64,000 nucleotides of DNA from JAWLGJ01 sp041685145 (GCA_041685145.1 JAWLGJ010000002.1:81403-145402), one strand, 5' to 3'; shown: positions 1-8,645, counted from the stretch's first letter. The notes: generated by a model from the sequence alone, not told the origin. Numbers and translations are program-made.

Positions 1-324
1 CAGCACGGCGTCGAGGCCGTCCATCAGCGCCCGGGCGGTGCCCCGGCGCCGCAGGCGCGGGTTCACCCCCAGCGTGTCCAGCACCGCCACCGGCGCCTCG
101 CCGCCGAACTCACCGTGCTGGATGTGGGCGACCAGGAAGCCGGCCAGGGCGCCGTCTACCTCGGCCCCCAGGGCGACGAAGCTCTGGGGCCGGCGGCTCA
201 TGGCCGCGAACCGCTTCTCGTAAAACCCGCGGCGGGACTGGGCTGTGATCTCCTTCTCGATGCCGACGACGGCATCGATGTCGCCGTTTTCCAGCCGCCG
301 CAGCGACACTCCGGATGCCTGCAT
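1..324 (-). CDS. GNAT-family N-acetyltransferase, partial (C-terminus cut by window edge)
   Basis: About 108 residues are visible, running off the left edge without a stop. The reading begins MQASGVSLRRLENGDIDAV and contains the acetyl-CoA-binding GNAT pattern near its end (VNPRLRRRGTARALM, a form of the R/Q-x-x-G-x-G/A loop). The ATG at 324 follows a good ribosome binding site (GGAGGA). It lies 16 bases after the ferredoxin stop and is the last visible gene of the benzoyl-CoA operon, so it is probably cotranscribed. The family acetylates small molecules or protein N-termini or lysines. Its substrate here is unknown; modification of a pathway enzyme or amine is only a guess. Confidence 0.8.
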   Translation of the reverse strand, partial: MQASGVSLRRLENGDIDAVVGIEKEITAQSRRGFYEKRFAAMSRRPQSFVALGAEVDGALAGFLVAHIQHGEFGGEAPVAVLDTLGVNPRLRRRGTARALMDGLDAVL

Positions 325-340
325 GGATTCTCCTCCGGGC

Positions 341-586
341 TCAGGCGTGCAAGCGTTCGTATTTCGCCTGCAATTGCTCGGGCGTTTCGGCGTGGTCGGG
401 ATCCGGAATGATGCAGTCGGCCGGGCAGACCAGCACGCATTGCGGCTCGTCCTCGGCGCCGACGCATTCCGTGCACTTGTCGGGGTCGATGTGATAGATC
501 ACGTCGCCCTCGGAGATGGCCTCGTTGGGGCAGACGGGGACGCAGGCGTCGCAGGCCGTGCAGTCGTCAGTGATCATTAGTGCCAT
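341..586 (-). CDS. fdx: 2x[4Fe-4S] ferredoxin, electron donor to benzoyl-CoA reductase
   Basis: 81 residues. Two cysteine clusters are visible: C-x2-C-x2-C-x3-C at residues 9-19 (CTACDACVPVC) and a second set at about 38-58 with an 8-residue insertion between its second and third cysteines, then C-x3-C. This is the Allochromatium-type arrangement also seen in ferredoxins of aromatic-degradation clusters. It sits 17 bases after bcrD. In Thauera and Rhodopseudomonas the equivalent ferredoxin passes low-potential electrons to benzoyl-CoA reductase, so the same role is inferred here. The ATG at 586 follows a GGTTGAGATC leader with a modest ribosome binding site; a second in-frame ATG three codons on is less likely. 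Confidence 0.92.
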   Translation of the reverse strand: MALMITDDCTACDACVPVCPNEAISEGDVIYHIDPDKCTECVGAEDEPQCVLVCPADCIIPDPDHAETPEQLQAKYERLHA

Positions 587-603
587 GATCTCAACCCTCT
601 TGC

Positions 604-1449
604 TTAGGATGCCATCGCCAGGTGGCCCAGCTTCGCCAGCTTCTGGTGCCGGTAGGCCGCCCACAGCGCCGCGCCGATGGCGCCGGCATAGATCGATTCG
701 GTGTGCCCCTTGGCCACCACCGAGACCTTTTCCTTGGTGATGGCCTCGTTCAGCGCGGCCACTAGGCCGGTGTCGAGCGCCAGGCCGCCGGTCATCAGCA
801 CGGTGCCTTCGGTGGCGCCGATCGACTTGAGCAGCTTGGCGAGGCGCACCGCCATCGAGATGTGGATGCCCTTCAGGATGTTCGGCGCGGTGATGCCGCG
901 CGAGACCATGTTGATGACGTCGGTCTCGGCGAGCACGGCGCAGATCGAGGACACGCGCTCGGGGTCGTCGGCCTCCTGCGACAGCGGCCCGATCTCGTCC
1001 TGGGCGATGCCCAGATAGCGGGCGATGTTCTCCAGGAACTGCCCCGAGCCCGAGGCGCACTGGCTGGTCATGCGATAGGTCAGCACCTTGCCGCGGTCGT
1101 CGACGCGGATGGCGCGGCCGTGCAGGGCGCCGATGTCGAGCACGGCGCGGGCCTCGGGCTCCAGATAGATGGCACCGCGCGCGTGGGTGGTCATCGAGTA
1201 GAAGTGGCCGGTGTGAAAGCTGAGATTCTCACCGTCGCCGGTGGTGGCCAGATAGGCGACGTCGTCGCGCTTCAGGCCGCACTCCTCCAGCAGTTCGTCA
1301 TAGGCGCGCTCGGCAAGCTGGAAGGGGTCGCGCTGGCGGATGCGGTCGCAGCGCTTCGCCAGCCACTCGTGATTGTCGCCGTCGTTCTTGAAGATAACCG
1401 TCTTGACGGCGCCGGTACCGATATCAATGCCTGCGGTGATGACGGACAT
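604..1449 (-). CDS. bcrD: benzoyl-CoA reductase subunit D (ATPase, BcrD type)
   Basis: 281 residues, matching the usual 280 or so of BcrD. It belongs to the ASKHA/BadF-BadG ATPase family: phosphate-1 motif at residues 9-17 (DIGTGAVKT) and a DIGALHGRA motif near 105. Cys131 (QCASGSG) and Cys170 (SSICAVLAETD) fit the ligands that bridge one [4Fe-4S] cluster between the A and D subunits. In the complex, BcrA and BcrD hydrolyse ATP to drive electrons into the catalytic BcrBC pair for ring reduction. The gene lies 23 bases after bcrA. Confidence 0.95.
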   Translation of the reverse strand: MSVITAGIDIGTGAVKTVIFKNDGDNHEWLAKRCDRIRQRDPFQLAERAYDELLEECGLKRDDVAYLATTGDGENLSFHTGHFYSMTTHARGAIYLEPEARAVLDIGALHGRAIRVDDRGKVLTYRMTSQCASGSGQFLENIARYLGIAQDEIGPLSQEADDPERVSSICAVLAETDVINMVSRGITAPNILKGIHISMAVRLAKLLKSIGATEGTVLMTGGLALDTGLVAALNEAITKEKVSVVAKGHTESIYAGAIGAALWAAYRHQKLAKLGHLAMAS

Positions 1450-1472
1450 GATTGTCGCCTCCCTATTCTCGG

Positions 1473-2777
1473 TCAGGACACCGCCCGACGGGCGAACTCC
1501 GCCGCGCCCAGGGCCCCGGTGTAGATGGAGTTCGGATTGATGTTGATGGTGACGTCGCCGTAGTTCTCCTTCACCAGCTTGTCCAGCTCGCGCACCGCCG
1601 CCTCGTTCTTGGCGACGCCACCGGTGAAGGTGAACTGATCGGTGATGCCGCCCGAGCGCGAGATGATCGACATTGCCCGCAGGATGATGGCCCGGTGCAG
1701 GCCGGCGAGGATGTCCTCGCGCCGGTCGCCCAGCGCCAGGCGGTCGCGCAGCTCGGCGCCCGCGAACACCGTGCAGGTCGAGTTGATGCGCAGGCTCTTG
1801 TTGGCCTTCATGGCCATCGGGCCCAGCTCGTGCAGGCCGATGTTCATTTCGTCGGCGACATAGCCGAGATAGCGGCCGGTGCCGGCGGCGCAGCGGTCGT
1901 TCATCTGGAAATTGGCGACGATGCCGCTTTCATCGACCTGGATGGCCTTGGTGTCCTGGCCGCCGATGTCGAGCACGGTGCGGGTCTCGGGATACATCAG
2001 GTGCGCCCCGAGGCCGTGGCACAGGATCTCGGAGCGGATGTGCTCCTTCGGGAACGGCAGGCGCACGCGGCCATAGCCGGTGCCGACGACATAGGTCTCG
2101 TCGAGCCCGGTATCGAGCGCGCCGGTGATGAGCGTGTCCATCTCGCTGGCGCCCAGGCTGACATGCCCCTCGTTCTTCACCGCGTCGAGGGCGGCGAGGA
2201 ACTTGTCGCGCAGGTCGCCGGCCGGGGGCCGGTTCTCGACCTCGATGATCGACTTGTCATAGACATGCAGCAGGTCGTCGAAGCGCAGGCCGGCCTCCTT
2301 GGCCACCTCGTCGCCGAAATGCATGTAGCGCGAGCCGGCGAGATCGCGGAAGAAGTCGGACTTGCGCTCGGCCCCCGGCTTGAACTGGGTCTTGGCGTCG
2401 GCGCCCAGGCGGACGAACACCTCGTCCAGGGCCTCGGCCATCGGCTTGCGGATGGAGTCGAAGCGCGGGTTCTCGGCGTTGCGCTTGCAGGTCTTCTCCA
2501 GATCCTGGAGCTGCTCCAGGAACTGCACCAGCCGGAAATTGCGCTCCAGGCTTTCCAGGAAGGCCTTGACCGTATCCGCGCCGGCGATGCCGGACAGGCT
2601 GCGGTGGAAGAGGGTCAGGCGCGAGGCCACCATCGCCTCCTGCTTGGCAACCGCCGCGGCGGTGTCGTAGTTCGAGCGCGAGTTGGTGATCCCCCGGCCC
2701 AGGACGTTGCCGTCGGAGTCCATCTGCACCGCCTTGGTGGTGGTGGACCCCAGGTCGATTCCAATGAAGGTTTGCAT
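1473..2777 (-). CDS. bcrA: benzoyl-CoA reductase subunit A (ATPase, BcrA type)
   Basis: 434 residues, the expected BcrA length. It opens with the ASKHA phosphate-1 motif (GIDLGSTTTKAVQMD, residues 6-20). It has a middle domain of about 120 residues not present in BcrD, then the conserved DIGGQDTKAI motif, Cys296 in DRCAAGTGRYL and Cys335 in STCTVFAGAE; these two cysteines should share the bridging [4Fe-4S] cluster with BcrD. The extra domain and greater length distinguish it from bcrD. It is 14 bases after bcrB in the operon. Confidence 0.95.
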   Translation of the reverse strand: MQTFIGIDLGSTTTKAVQMDSDGNVLGRGITNSRSNYDTAAAVAKQEAMVASRLTLFHRSLSGIAGADTVKAFLESLERNFRLVQFLEQLQDLEKTCKRNAENPRFDSIRKPMAEALDEVFVRLGADAKTQFKPGAERKSDFFRDLAGSRYMHFGDEVAKEAGLRFDDLLHVYDKSIIEVENRPPAGDLRDKFLAALDAVKNEGHVSLGASEMDTLITGALDTGLDETYVVGTGYGRVRLPFPKEHIRSEILCHGLGAHLMYPETRTVLDIGGQDTKAIQVDESGIVANFQMNDRCAAGTGRYLGYVADEMNIGLHELGPMAMKANKSLRINSTCTVFAGAELRDRLALGDRREDILAGLHRAIILRAMSIISRSGGITDQFTFTGGVAKNEAAVRELDKLVKENYGDVTININPNSIYTGALGAAEFARRAVS

Positions 2778-2791
2778 CGACGTCTTCTCCC

Positions 2792-4084
2792 TCAGGCCGC
2801 GGCCGGCTTCGAGCGCCGCTTCTGGTCGATCATCTGCAGATAGCTTTCCAGGCGGTTCTTGACGTTGGCCGCCGAGAAATAGCGCGGGTCGACGAGGTCG
2901 GTTTCGATGAAGGCGCCGGGCTTGCCGGTGCGCTTCTCGACCTCGCGCATCATCATCAGCTGCCCGGCCGAAAAGCTGTTGCAGCTCTTGATCGAGTTGA
3001 TCAGCAGGCCGTCGGCCTCGAACTCCTCGACATACTTGGCCAGGATGTCGATGCGCGTGGGCAGGTTGCGGTTGGTGTAGCAGCCCAGGCAGTAGTCGGC
3101 CAGCGACTCCAGGGGATTCTCGGGGTCGTGGCGGAAGCCGTCATAGTCGTACATGCCGCCGACCTTGGTGTAGGAGCTGGCGACGACGACGGCGCCCTCG
3201 TCGTAGAACATCTTCCAGAAGTCGCGGAAGCTGGTCCAGTTCGGCGGCCCCTCGACCACCAGGCGATACTTCTGCTCGGTCAGCTCGACGCCCTCGGGGG
3301 TCATGGGGCCGCGGCCCTCGTCGAGGCGCTGCTGCACTTCCTTGCGCAGAAGCTCGTAATACTCCACCGCGTCCTGCGTGCCGCGGAAGGCGGTGAAGAT
3401 CGGGCCGATGTAGTAGACGCCACCGAAATAGGAGTCGATGGGGCTGGGCTTGGCCTTGGCGGAGTTCAGCACCCAGACGAGGTTGTCCTCGGCGGCCGCC
3501 GAACGCTTGAGGATTTCGCGCAGCTTGTCGATGTCGAACTTGACGCCCGAGGCCTTCTCAAGGGCGGGGATCACCTCTTCCTTGAGCTGGCGCACGATAT
3601 AGTCGCGCATGTTTTTGGTGGGCTTGCCGTCGCCCTCATAGGGGACGTGCAGCATCACCGTCGGGCACTTGTACTGCTCGCGCAGCAGCTCGAACCACTT
3701 CATGAAGGTGAAGCAGCCGGTATAGCTGAGCAGCAGCACGTCGGGGTTGGGCATCGGCTTGCCGTTGGGGGCGATGTTGCCCTTTGCCATCATGCCGATG
3801 TCGGCCTTGACGTAGGTGCACACGTCCTCGGAGTGGCCCTGCTTCTCGGCGTCCATGATCATGCCGCCCGACTGCCGGCGCAGGCCGTTCTGGATGGCGT
3901 TGATCTCCGGCAGGTTGTTCAGCATGTCGAAGCACATGATGAGTTCGTTCAGGTTGCCCGGAACGAACGTCGAGGCGATCGCGCGGCCGTGCTCCTGCTT
4001 GGAAGTGAGAAGATCGTAGTTGCGGGCGATCATCTCCTTCTGCTTGAGCATCGACGGCTCTTTGACGGCTTCCTTGGCGCTCAT
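2792..4084 (-). CDS. bcrB: benzoyl-CoA reductase subunit B (BcrB type)
   Basis: 430 residues, a member of the HgdB/FldB-like fold shared with 2-hydroxyacyl-CoA dehydratase subunits. Features seen are LLSYTGCFTFMKWFELL around the first conserved cysteine, the CLGCYTNRNLP motif, and the late SIKSCNSFSAGQ motif; these three conserved cysteines are the known cluster ligands of this family. With BcrC it forms the substrate-binding, iron-sulfur catalytic module. The ATG at 4084 lies 24 bases after the bcrC stop, within a tightly spaced operon. Confidence 0.94.
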   Translation of the reverse strand: MSAKEAVKEPSMLKQKEMIARNYDLLTSKQEHGRAIASTFVPGNLNELIMCFDMLNNLPEINAIQNGLRRQSGGMIMDAEKQGHSEDVCTYVKADIGMMAKGNIAPNGKPMPNPDVLLLSYTGCFTFMKWFELLREQYKCPTVMLHVPYEGDGKPTKNMRDYIVRQLKEEVIPALEKASGVKFDIDKLREILKRSAAAEDNLVWVLNSAKAKPSPIDSYFGGVYYIGPIFTAFRGTQDAVEYYELLRKEVQQRLDEGRGPMTPEGVELTEQKYRLVVEGPPNWTSFRDFWKMFYDEGAVVVASSYTKVGGMYDYDGFRHDPENPLESLADYCLGCYTNRNLPTRIDILAKYVEEFEADGLLINSIKSCNSFSAGQLMMMREVEKRTGKPGAFIETDLVDPRYFSAANVKNRLESYLQMIDQKRRSKPAAA

Positions 4085-4108
4085 ATCTCGTCTCCGCTGT
4101 CCGTGTGG

Positions 4109-5293
4109 CTATTCGGCCGCTTCCGACGTCTCGCTCCACAGCTTGATGGAGTCGGCGAAGGTGCCGGCCTGCTCGCGGATGGGCTGCATCTGGCCGGAGT
4201 TCTCGGCGTATTTGAAGGCGATGTAGGGGACATCGGCCTCCTTCAGCCGATGCTGGAGCATCGGCCGGTCCAGAAGGGCGGGGTCGCAGAAGCTGGGGGC
4301 GGCGAAGATGACGCCCTCGGCCCCCGAGCGGCGCACCTGCTCGACCAGGAACTGGCCCTTGTCGGCCTCCTCCGGGACGTATTTCGACGCCGTTTCCACC
4401 GAACTGGTGAGGAAGGCATCGACCAGGCTGCGGATGGGGTCGCCCTCCACCGGCACCTCGCCGACCAGGAAGCGGTTGACGAGGTGATAGTCGTCGTCGA
4501 CGACATAGCAGCCCGCCATCTCGATCGACTTGATCAGGTTCAGCGGCGGCTGCTCGCAGAACGAGCCGGTGATGACGATGCGCGCGTTGTCGCGAATCGG
4601 CCGGTCCTCGGCCTTGGTGGCCTCCAGATAGTCGCGGAGCATCTGGTTGTGCTCCTCGACATCGATGATGGTGCCGGCCCGCATCAGCAGATAGACCTCG
4701 GAGCTGGGCGCCTTCCACGGCTCGCGCATCCGCAGGGCGTAGACCTCCTCGATCAGGCGGCGGTTCTCGTTGTAGAGCTTGATGGAGTTGCGGAGGTCGT
4801 CGTCGGAGATCGGCCGCCCGGCCATCTTCTCCAGCGCCTCCTTCAACTCGTTGAGTTCATGGACGTAGTAGTCGCCGCCGACGCCGGCCTTGAAGTTCTG
4901 CGGCGTGTCGAAGAAGCGCACCATCACGTCGGGGAACATCACCTTCCACAAACCCGACAGGTTGCGGATGACGTCGCAGACGAAGGGGAACAGCATCCCG
5001 TCGACGAAATCGAGCCGCTTGGTGACGCCAAGCTCGATGGTCGAGCGCGGAATGCGGCAGATGTAGCTCTGGTAATAGGCGTCGCCGTGGATGACCTCCA
5101 GCGACTCGCCGCCGCCATAGATGCCCAGCGGCAGCGCGCCGGCGGCGTGAATCAGCTCGCGCGGCACATAGACCGGCAGGAAGCCCACCACCTTCCGCGA
5201 CGGATCCTTGGCCTTCCATTCGCGCGCATAGGTGAAGTCCAGGTCGTCATACAGCTCCTGGCAGCGCGCCGTGATCTCGGCAGTACTGGGCAT
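4109..5293 (-). CDS. bcrC: benzoyl-CoA reductase subunit C (BcrC type)
   Basis: 394 residues from ATG 5293; the family is usually 385-400. I prefer this start to the GTG five codons upstream because GGGAGG stands seven bases before it and because its A is also the last base of the dch stop (TGATG), a coupling arrangement. Conserved features are the PVYVPRELIHAAGALPLGIYGGG segment near residues 45-65, the SYICRIPRS cysteine, the GSFCEQPPLN segment and the FAAPSFCDPALLDRP segment. It pairs with BcrB as the catalytic half of the reductase. Confidence 0.94.
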   Translation of the reverse strand: MPSTAEITARCQELYDDLDFTYAREWKAKDPSRKVVGFLPVYVPRELIHAAGALPLGIYGGGESLEVIHGDAYYQSYICRIPRSTIELGVTKRLDFVDGMLFPFVCDVIRNLSGLWKVMFPDVMVRFFDTPQNFKAGVGGDYYVHELNELKEALEKMAGRPISDDDLRNSIKLYNENRRLIEEVYALRMREPWKAPSSEVYLLMRAGTIIDVEEHNQMLRDYLEATKAEDRPIRDNARIVITGSFCEQPPLNLIKSIEMAGCYVVDDDYHLVNRFLVGEVPVEGDPIRSLVDAFLTSSVETASKYVPEEADKGQFLVEQVRRSGAEGVIFAAPSFCDPALLDRPMLQHRLKEADVPYIAFKYAENSGQMQPIREQAGTFADSIKLWSETSEAAE

Positions 5294-6060
5294 CACCGAT
5301 CCTCCCATTGGGGCGTCCGCTTTTCGACGAAGGCGGTCAGGCCCTCGACCGCGTCGCGGGTACGCATCAGTTGGTTAAGGTACAGGTCTTCGACGCTGGC
5401 CAACTTGGCGGTCACGCGCTCCGCCATGTCCATGCGGGCGGCGCGCACGGCGTGCCGCACCACCGCCGCCGAATGCTTGGCCACACCGGCCTCGAACCAC
5501 TCCAGGGCGGCGCGTTCGGGGTCGTCGGCGACGGCGTTGGCGAGACCGAGGCGCGCGGCCTCCTCGCCGGTGAGCGAGCGTCCCGAATACAGCATGTCCT
5601 CGGCCGCCACGCGCGGCATCCGTTCCGGCAGCAGGCACGAGGCGGCGGGGGCGAACACGCCCACGACGACCTCGGGCTGGCCGAGGCGGGCGTCGGGGGC
5701 GGCGAACAGCAGGTGCCCCGCCGCCGCCACCTCAAGCCCGCCGCCCAGGCACTGGCCGCGCACCGCCACCAGAATCGGCACCGGATAGGCCACCATGCGC
5801 CGCACCAGCGCGTGCAGGCTTTGCAGCATCGCCGCGCACTGGTCGGGCAGATGCTCCTGGATGGAGGCGCCGAAGCTGAAATGCGGCCCCTCGTGGTCGA
5901 GCAGCACGGCGCGCTGCGCCGGCGCCTCGGCGTTGTCGGCCAGGGCCTTGTCGAGCGCCGCGATCATCTCGGCGTCGACGATGTTGGCCTTGGGGCGCGC
6001 CAGCCGCAGGCGCAGGAGCTTGCCGTCCTGCTCGGTCCAGACTTTGAGACAGTCGCTCAT
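5293..6060 (-). CDS. dch: cyclohexa-1,5-dienecarbonyl-CoA hydratase
   Basis: 255 residues, crotonase superfamily. It hydrates the cyclic diene product of benzoyl-CoA reductase to 6-hydroxycyclohex-1-ene-1-carbonyl-CoA. The oxyanion-hole segments are visible (FSFGASIQEHLPDQC and VRGQCLGGGLEVAAAGHLLFA). The start MSDCLKVW at 6060 follows GGAAAGG; an upstream in-frame Met (MKRSRKGNM) lies inside the intergenic region and is less likely. The assignment as Dch rather than a generic enoyl-CoA hydratase rests on its position between oah and bcrC. Confidence 0.9.
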   Translation of the reverse strand: MSDCLKVWTEQDGKLLRLRLARPKANIVDAEMIAALDKALADNAEAPAQRAVLLDHEGPHFSFGASIQEHLPDQCAAMLQSLHALVRRMVAYPVPILVAVRGQCLGGGLEVAAAGHLLFAAPDARLGQPEVVVGVFAPAASCLLPERMPRVAAEDMLYSGRSLTGEEAARLGLANAVADDPERAALEWFEAGVAKHSAAVVRHAVRAARMDMAERVTAKLASVEDLYLNQLMRTRDAVEGLTAFVEKRTPQWEDR

Positions 6061-6099
6061 GTTACCTTTCCTAGACCTTTTCATCCGACCCGCCCCCGC

Positions 6100-6120
6100 C
6101 CCCCGCCGTCGCGGCGGGGG
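6100..6120 (-). other. strong hairpin between oah and dch
   Basis: A perfect 9-base-pair stem, CCCCCGCCG / CGGCGGGGG with a 3-base loop, fills the 78-base gap between the oah stop (6139) and the dch start (6060). No T-run follows on the minus strand, so it does not look like a full intrinsic terminator. It may be a processing or stability element that sets the dch-bcr to had-oah transcript ratio; that role is inference. Confidence 0.45.
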
Positions 6121-6138
6121 CGCGGGAGGGCGGGCGTC

Positions 6139-7272
6139 CTAGCGCGCCTTCGGCATCAGGCTCTCGATCAGGTCCGGCGTCCAGGGGCAGCCCTGGGCCA
6201 GCGCCTGGCGCAGCGAGACGAAATCGGCCTCGCGCCCGAACTCCTTGTTGCCCTCGTTGAAGGCGCGGAAGCCGGTGCGGGCCTCGTTCATCATGTTCAG
6301 CGCCAGCCACGAGCGGTTGGCTTCCTTGTTGTTGTTCCAGGCGTCGATCTTCGGCCGGCGCAGTTCCTCAAGCGTCTTGGTCGTGCACTCGGGGAAGGTC
6401 AGCAGCAGCTTGCCGCACAGCTTTTCGACCGTCTCGTCCAGCAGCGACAGGTCGATCTCGCCGCGCTTGAGCAGCTCCTTGCCCGCCGCCAGCTCCTCGC
6501 CGGTCTTGGGCTCGCCGAGGACGACGCGGCCGTACTCGTCGAGATAGCGGTCGGTGATCACCAGCGGGTTGGGCACGAACTTGCCGTCGACCTTCAGCGC
6601 CGGGACGATGTCGTTGAGGATGCCCTTGCGGTACGCCTTGTGGGCGGACCACGGCTCGCACAGGATGCCGGTGTCCATGGCGTCTTCCATGCGCAGCATC
6701 AGCGGCAGGAAGTCGGTCGAACCGCCCACCGGCGCCGAGCCGTGCTTGGGGCCGGCCTGGCCGAAGCGGGCCAGGTCCTGGGCGACCGAGAAGTCGCAGG
6801 CCATGCCCATCTCCTGGCCGCCGCCGATGCGCATCCCGTTGGCGCGGCAGACCACCGGCTTGTCGCTGGTCAGGATCGAGGTGATCATGTCGTTGAACAG
6901 CCGCATATACTGCCGGTATTCCTGCGGGTTGCCGGCGTAGTATTCGGCGTATTCCTTGGTGTTGCCGCCCGAGCTGAAGGCCTTGTCGCCGCTGGCGGTG
7001 AGCACGGTGCACACGACATCGCGCGACATCGACGCCTCGCGCATCCCCATGATGACGCCCTTGATCATCTCGGTGGTGTAGGAGTTGTACTGCGCCGGGT
7101 TGTCGAGGATGACCCAGGCGTTGTACAGGCCCTCGACGACGGTGCCGTCGGGCAGGCGCGCGGGGCGCTTCTCGAAGCGCACGTTCTCGTAGGGGAAGTC
7201 CTTGACCAGCCGGTGGTCCTTCAGGTCCTTCGGAGCGGCGGCGGCAACCACTTTGGCCGTATCGGCATTCAT
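6139..7272 (-). CDS. oah: 6-oxocyclohex-1-ene-1-carbonyl-CoA hydrolase
   Basis: 377 residues, the typical length of Oah. It is a crotonase-fold enzyme that adds two waters to 6-oxocyclohex-1-enecarbonyl-CoA and opens the ring to 3-hydroxypimelyl-CoA. Seen are the conserved N-terminal DHRLVKDFPYENVRFEKRP region, LDNPAQYNSYTTEMIKGVI, FSSGGNTKEYAEYYAGNP (oxyanion hole) and CRANGMRIGGGQEMGMACD. It is 38 bases after had. Length and these segments separate it from ordinary enoyl-CoA hydratases. Confidence 0.95.
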   Translation of the reverse strand: MNADTAKVVAAAAPKDLKDHRLVKDFPYENVRFEKRPARLPDGTVVEGLYNAWVILDNPAQYNSYTTEMIKGVIMGMREASMSRDVVCTVLTASGDKAFSSGGNTKEYAEYYAGNPQEYRQYMRLFNDMITSILTSDKPVVCRANGMRIGGGQEMGMACDFSVAQDLARFGQAGPKHGSAPVGGSTDFLPLMLRMEDAMDTGILCEPWSAHKAYRKGILNDIVPALKVDGKFVPNPLVITDRYLDEYGRVVLGEPKTGEELAAGKELLKRGEIDLSLLDETVEKLCGKLLLTFPECTTKTLEELRRPKIDAWNNNKEANRSWLALNMMNEARTGFRAFNEGNKEFGREADFVSLRQALAQGCPWTPDLIESLMPKAR

Positions 7273-7310
7273 TGTCGTTCGTCCCTCTCTTGCGACTGTG
7301 TCCGGTTGGT

Positions 7311-8387
7311 TCAGGTGTTCGGCACCAGGATGGCGCGGCGCTTCAGCTTGTGGTCGTGCGCGTCCTGGAAGATGCGGTTGATCTCATCGAGGGGGTGGTG
7401 TTCGACGAAGGACTTCAGGTCGACCTTGCCGTCGAGGATGAGATCCAGGGTCGGGGCGTAGTATTTCGGCGGGCAGCCCCAGTTGCCCAGCGCGCGGGCG
7501 TGGAAGGCCATCAGGTTCGACAAGCGCAGGTTCAGCTTGTCCATCGTAAAGCCGACCACCGCCAGCGACGCCCCCGGCACCAGCAGCCCGAAGGCGGTGT
7601 TCTGGCCGGCGGCGGTGCCGGAGCATTCGAAGATCTTCCATTCGGTGCGGCGCAGGCCCTGCTCCTTGGCGTAGGCGCCGATGGCCTTCTTGAGCGCGCG
7701 CGGATCCTCGAAGTCGCGGGCGTCGAAAATCTTGGGCACGCCGGCGGAGGCGATGGCGTCCAGCTTGGCCGGGTCGACATCGATGGCGACGACATGGGCG
7801 CCGAAGGCCTTGGCGATCTGCGCGCAGTAGCCGCCGACACCGCCGACGCCGATGACCACCGCCAGGTCGCCGTCCTCGACCTCAGCCTGGGCCACCGCCT
7901 GATAGGGGGTGGTGACGGCGTCGGCCACCACCGACACGTCCGCCAGGGTCAGGCCGGCCTTTTCCAGCTTGGCCTCGTCGACCTCGCAAAGGCCGTGGGA
8001 GGTGACCAGGATGTGGCTCGCGAAGCCGCCCTGGATGTGATAGCCGGGCATGGTCTGGTTGGGGCAGATGGTTTCCTTGCCCCGCTTGCACAGGTCGCAC
8101 TGCCCGCAGGGAATGACGGCGGGGATGATCACCGACTTGCCCATCCAGGATTCGGCGCCCGACCCGGCGGCCACGACGCGGCCCGAGATTTCATGACCCA
8201 GGGCCAGCGGCAGCTCGTGCTTCACCGGCACGCCGTCATAGTAATAGCCGAGATCGGTGTGGCAGACGCCGCAGCCGGCGATTTCCACCACCACCTGGCC
8301 TTCGCCCGGCTCGGGCACGGCGAACTCCTCGCGCACCAACGGCGCACCGGGTTCGGTCATCATCCAGCGATGGGCTGTCCCGCTCAT
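7311..8387 (-). CDS. had: 6-hydroxycyclohex-1-ene-1-carbonyl-CoA dehydrogenase
   Basis: 358 residues, zinc-dependent medium-chain alcohol dehydrogenase. It oxidises the Dch product with NAD+ to the 6-oxo compound used by Oah. Catalytic zinc motif GCGVCHTDLGYY and GHEISGRV, structural zinc cysteines CGQCDLCKRGKETIC, and the Rossmann GxGxxG-type segment (VIGVGGVGGYCAQIA) are all visible. It is the first gene of the operon; its ATG at 8387 follows AAGAGGGGAAGC. Promoter elements are predicted about 90 bases upstream. Confidence 0.94.
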   Translation of the reverse strand: MSGTAHRWMMTEPGAPLVREEFAVPEPGEGQVVVEIAGCGVCHTDLGYYYDGVPVKHELPLALGHEISGRVVAAGSGAESWMGKSVIIPAVIPCGQCDLCKRGKETICPNQTMPGYHIQGGFASHILVTSHGLCEVDEAKLEKAGLTLADVSVVADAVTTPYQAVAQAEVEDGDLAVVIGVGGVGGYCAQIAKAFGAHVVAIDVDPAKLDAIASAGVPKIFDARDFEDPRALKKAIGAYAKEQGLRRTEWKIFECSGTAAGQNTAFGLLVPGASLAVVGFTMDKLNLRLSNLMAFHARALGNWGCPPKYYAPTLDLILDGKVDLKSFVEHHPLDEINRIFQDAHDHKLKRRAILVPNT

Positions 8388-8447
8388 GCTTCCCCTCTTC
8401 CTGTATGGGGCCGGTTTGCGGCAGCATGGCCGCGCCCGGCTTGTCTA

Positions 8448-8605
8448 TGGGTGCATTGATTTTGTGGGTCTGCACTATAATGCCTATTGACGGCGCCATC
8501 AAGGCCATTGATGCACCCAAAATGCACCATTTTTGCGGTGCGGCGGCGGCGGAGGGCCGCAAACCAATGCCCCGCGCAACCTTTGGTCGGCACCGCAAAC
8601 ATGCA
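8448..8605. promoter_or_regulatory. cluster of TGCA operator boxes between the bcr operon and the divergent genes
   Basis: Five TGCA boxes lie at 8452, 8471, 8512, 8523 and 8602. The first and third belong to a 9-base inverted repeat, TGGGTGCAT (8448-8456) and ATGCACCCA (8511-8519). A second palindrome, CATCAA-N5-TTGATG, covers 8497-8513. In Azoarcus, the benzoyl-CoA-responsive repressor BzdR binds operators built from TGCA repeats; similarity to that system is the basis for this call. No BzdR/BoxR-like regulator gene is in the window. Confidence 0.55.
8474..8502 (-). promoter_or_regulatory. predicted sigma70-type promoter of the had-oah-dch-bcr operon
   Basis: On the minus strand a -35 of TTGATG (8497-8502) is separated by exactly 17 bases from a -10 of TATAGT (8474-8479). 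TGCA boxes sit just downstream of the -10 (8471), near the expected start region (8452) and upstream of the -35 (8512, 8523), positions suited to repression. The leader to the had ATG would be about 80 bases. Prediction from sequence only. Confidence 0.55.
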
Positions 8606-8645
8606 TTATGTTGCGTGTAATTGTTCTAAAAAGGGAGGGAACCGT

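Noticed and set aside
341..1060. 239-residue open frame ending in the ferredoxin
   Set aside because: Only its last 81 residues match ferredoxin; the upstream part lies inside bcrD in another frame and is low-complexity shadow sequence. A proper start with its own leader exists at 586.
3128..5788. 886-residue open frame on the plus strand
   Set aside because: It mirrors bcrB, bcrC and dch on the opposite strand, has GC-driven composition and no recognisable domain.
8497..8513. FNR-type site in the palindrome CATCAAGGCCATTGATG
   Set aside because: FNR sites read TTGAT-N4-ATCAA. This palindrome has the half-sites in the reverse order (ATCAA-N5-TTGAT), so it is not an FNR box.
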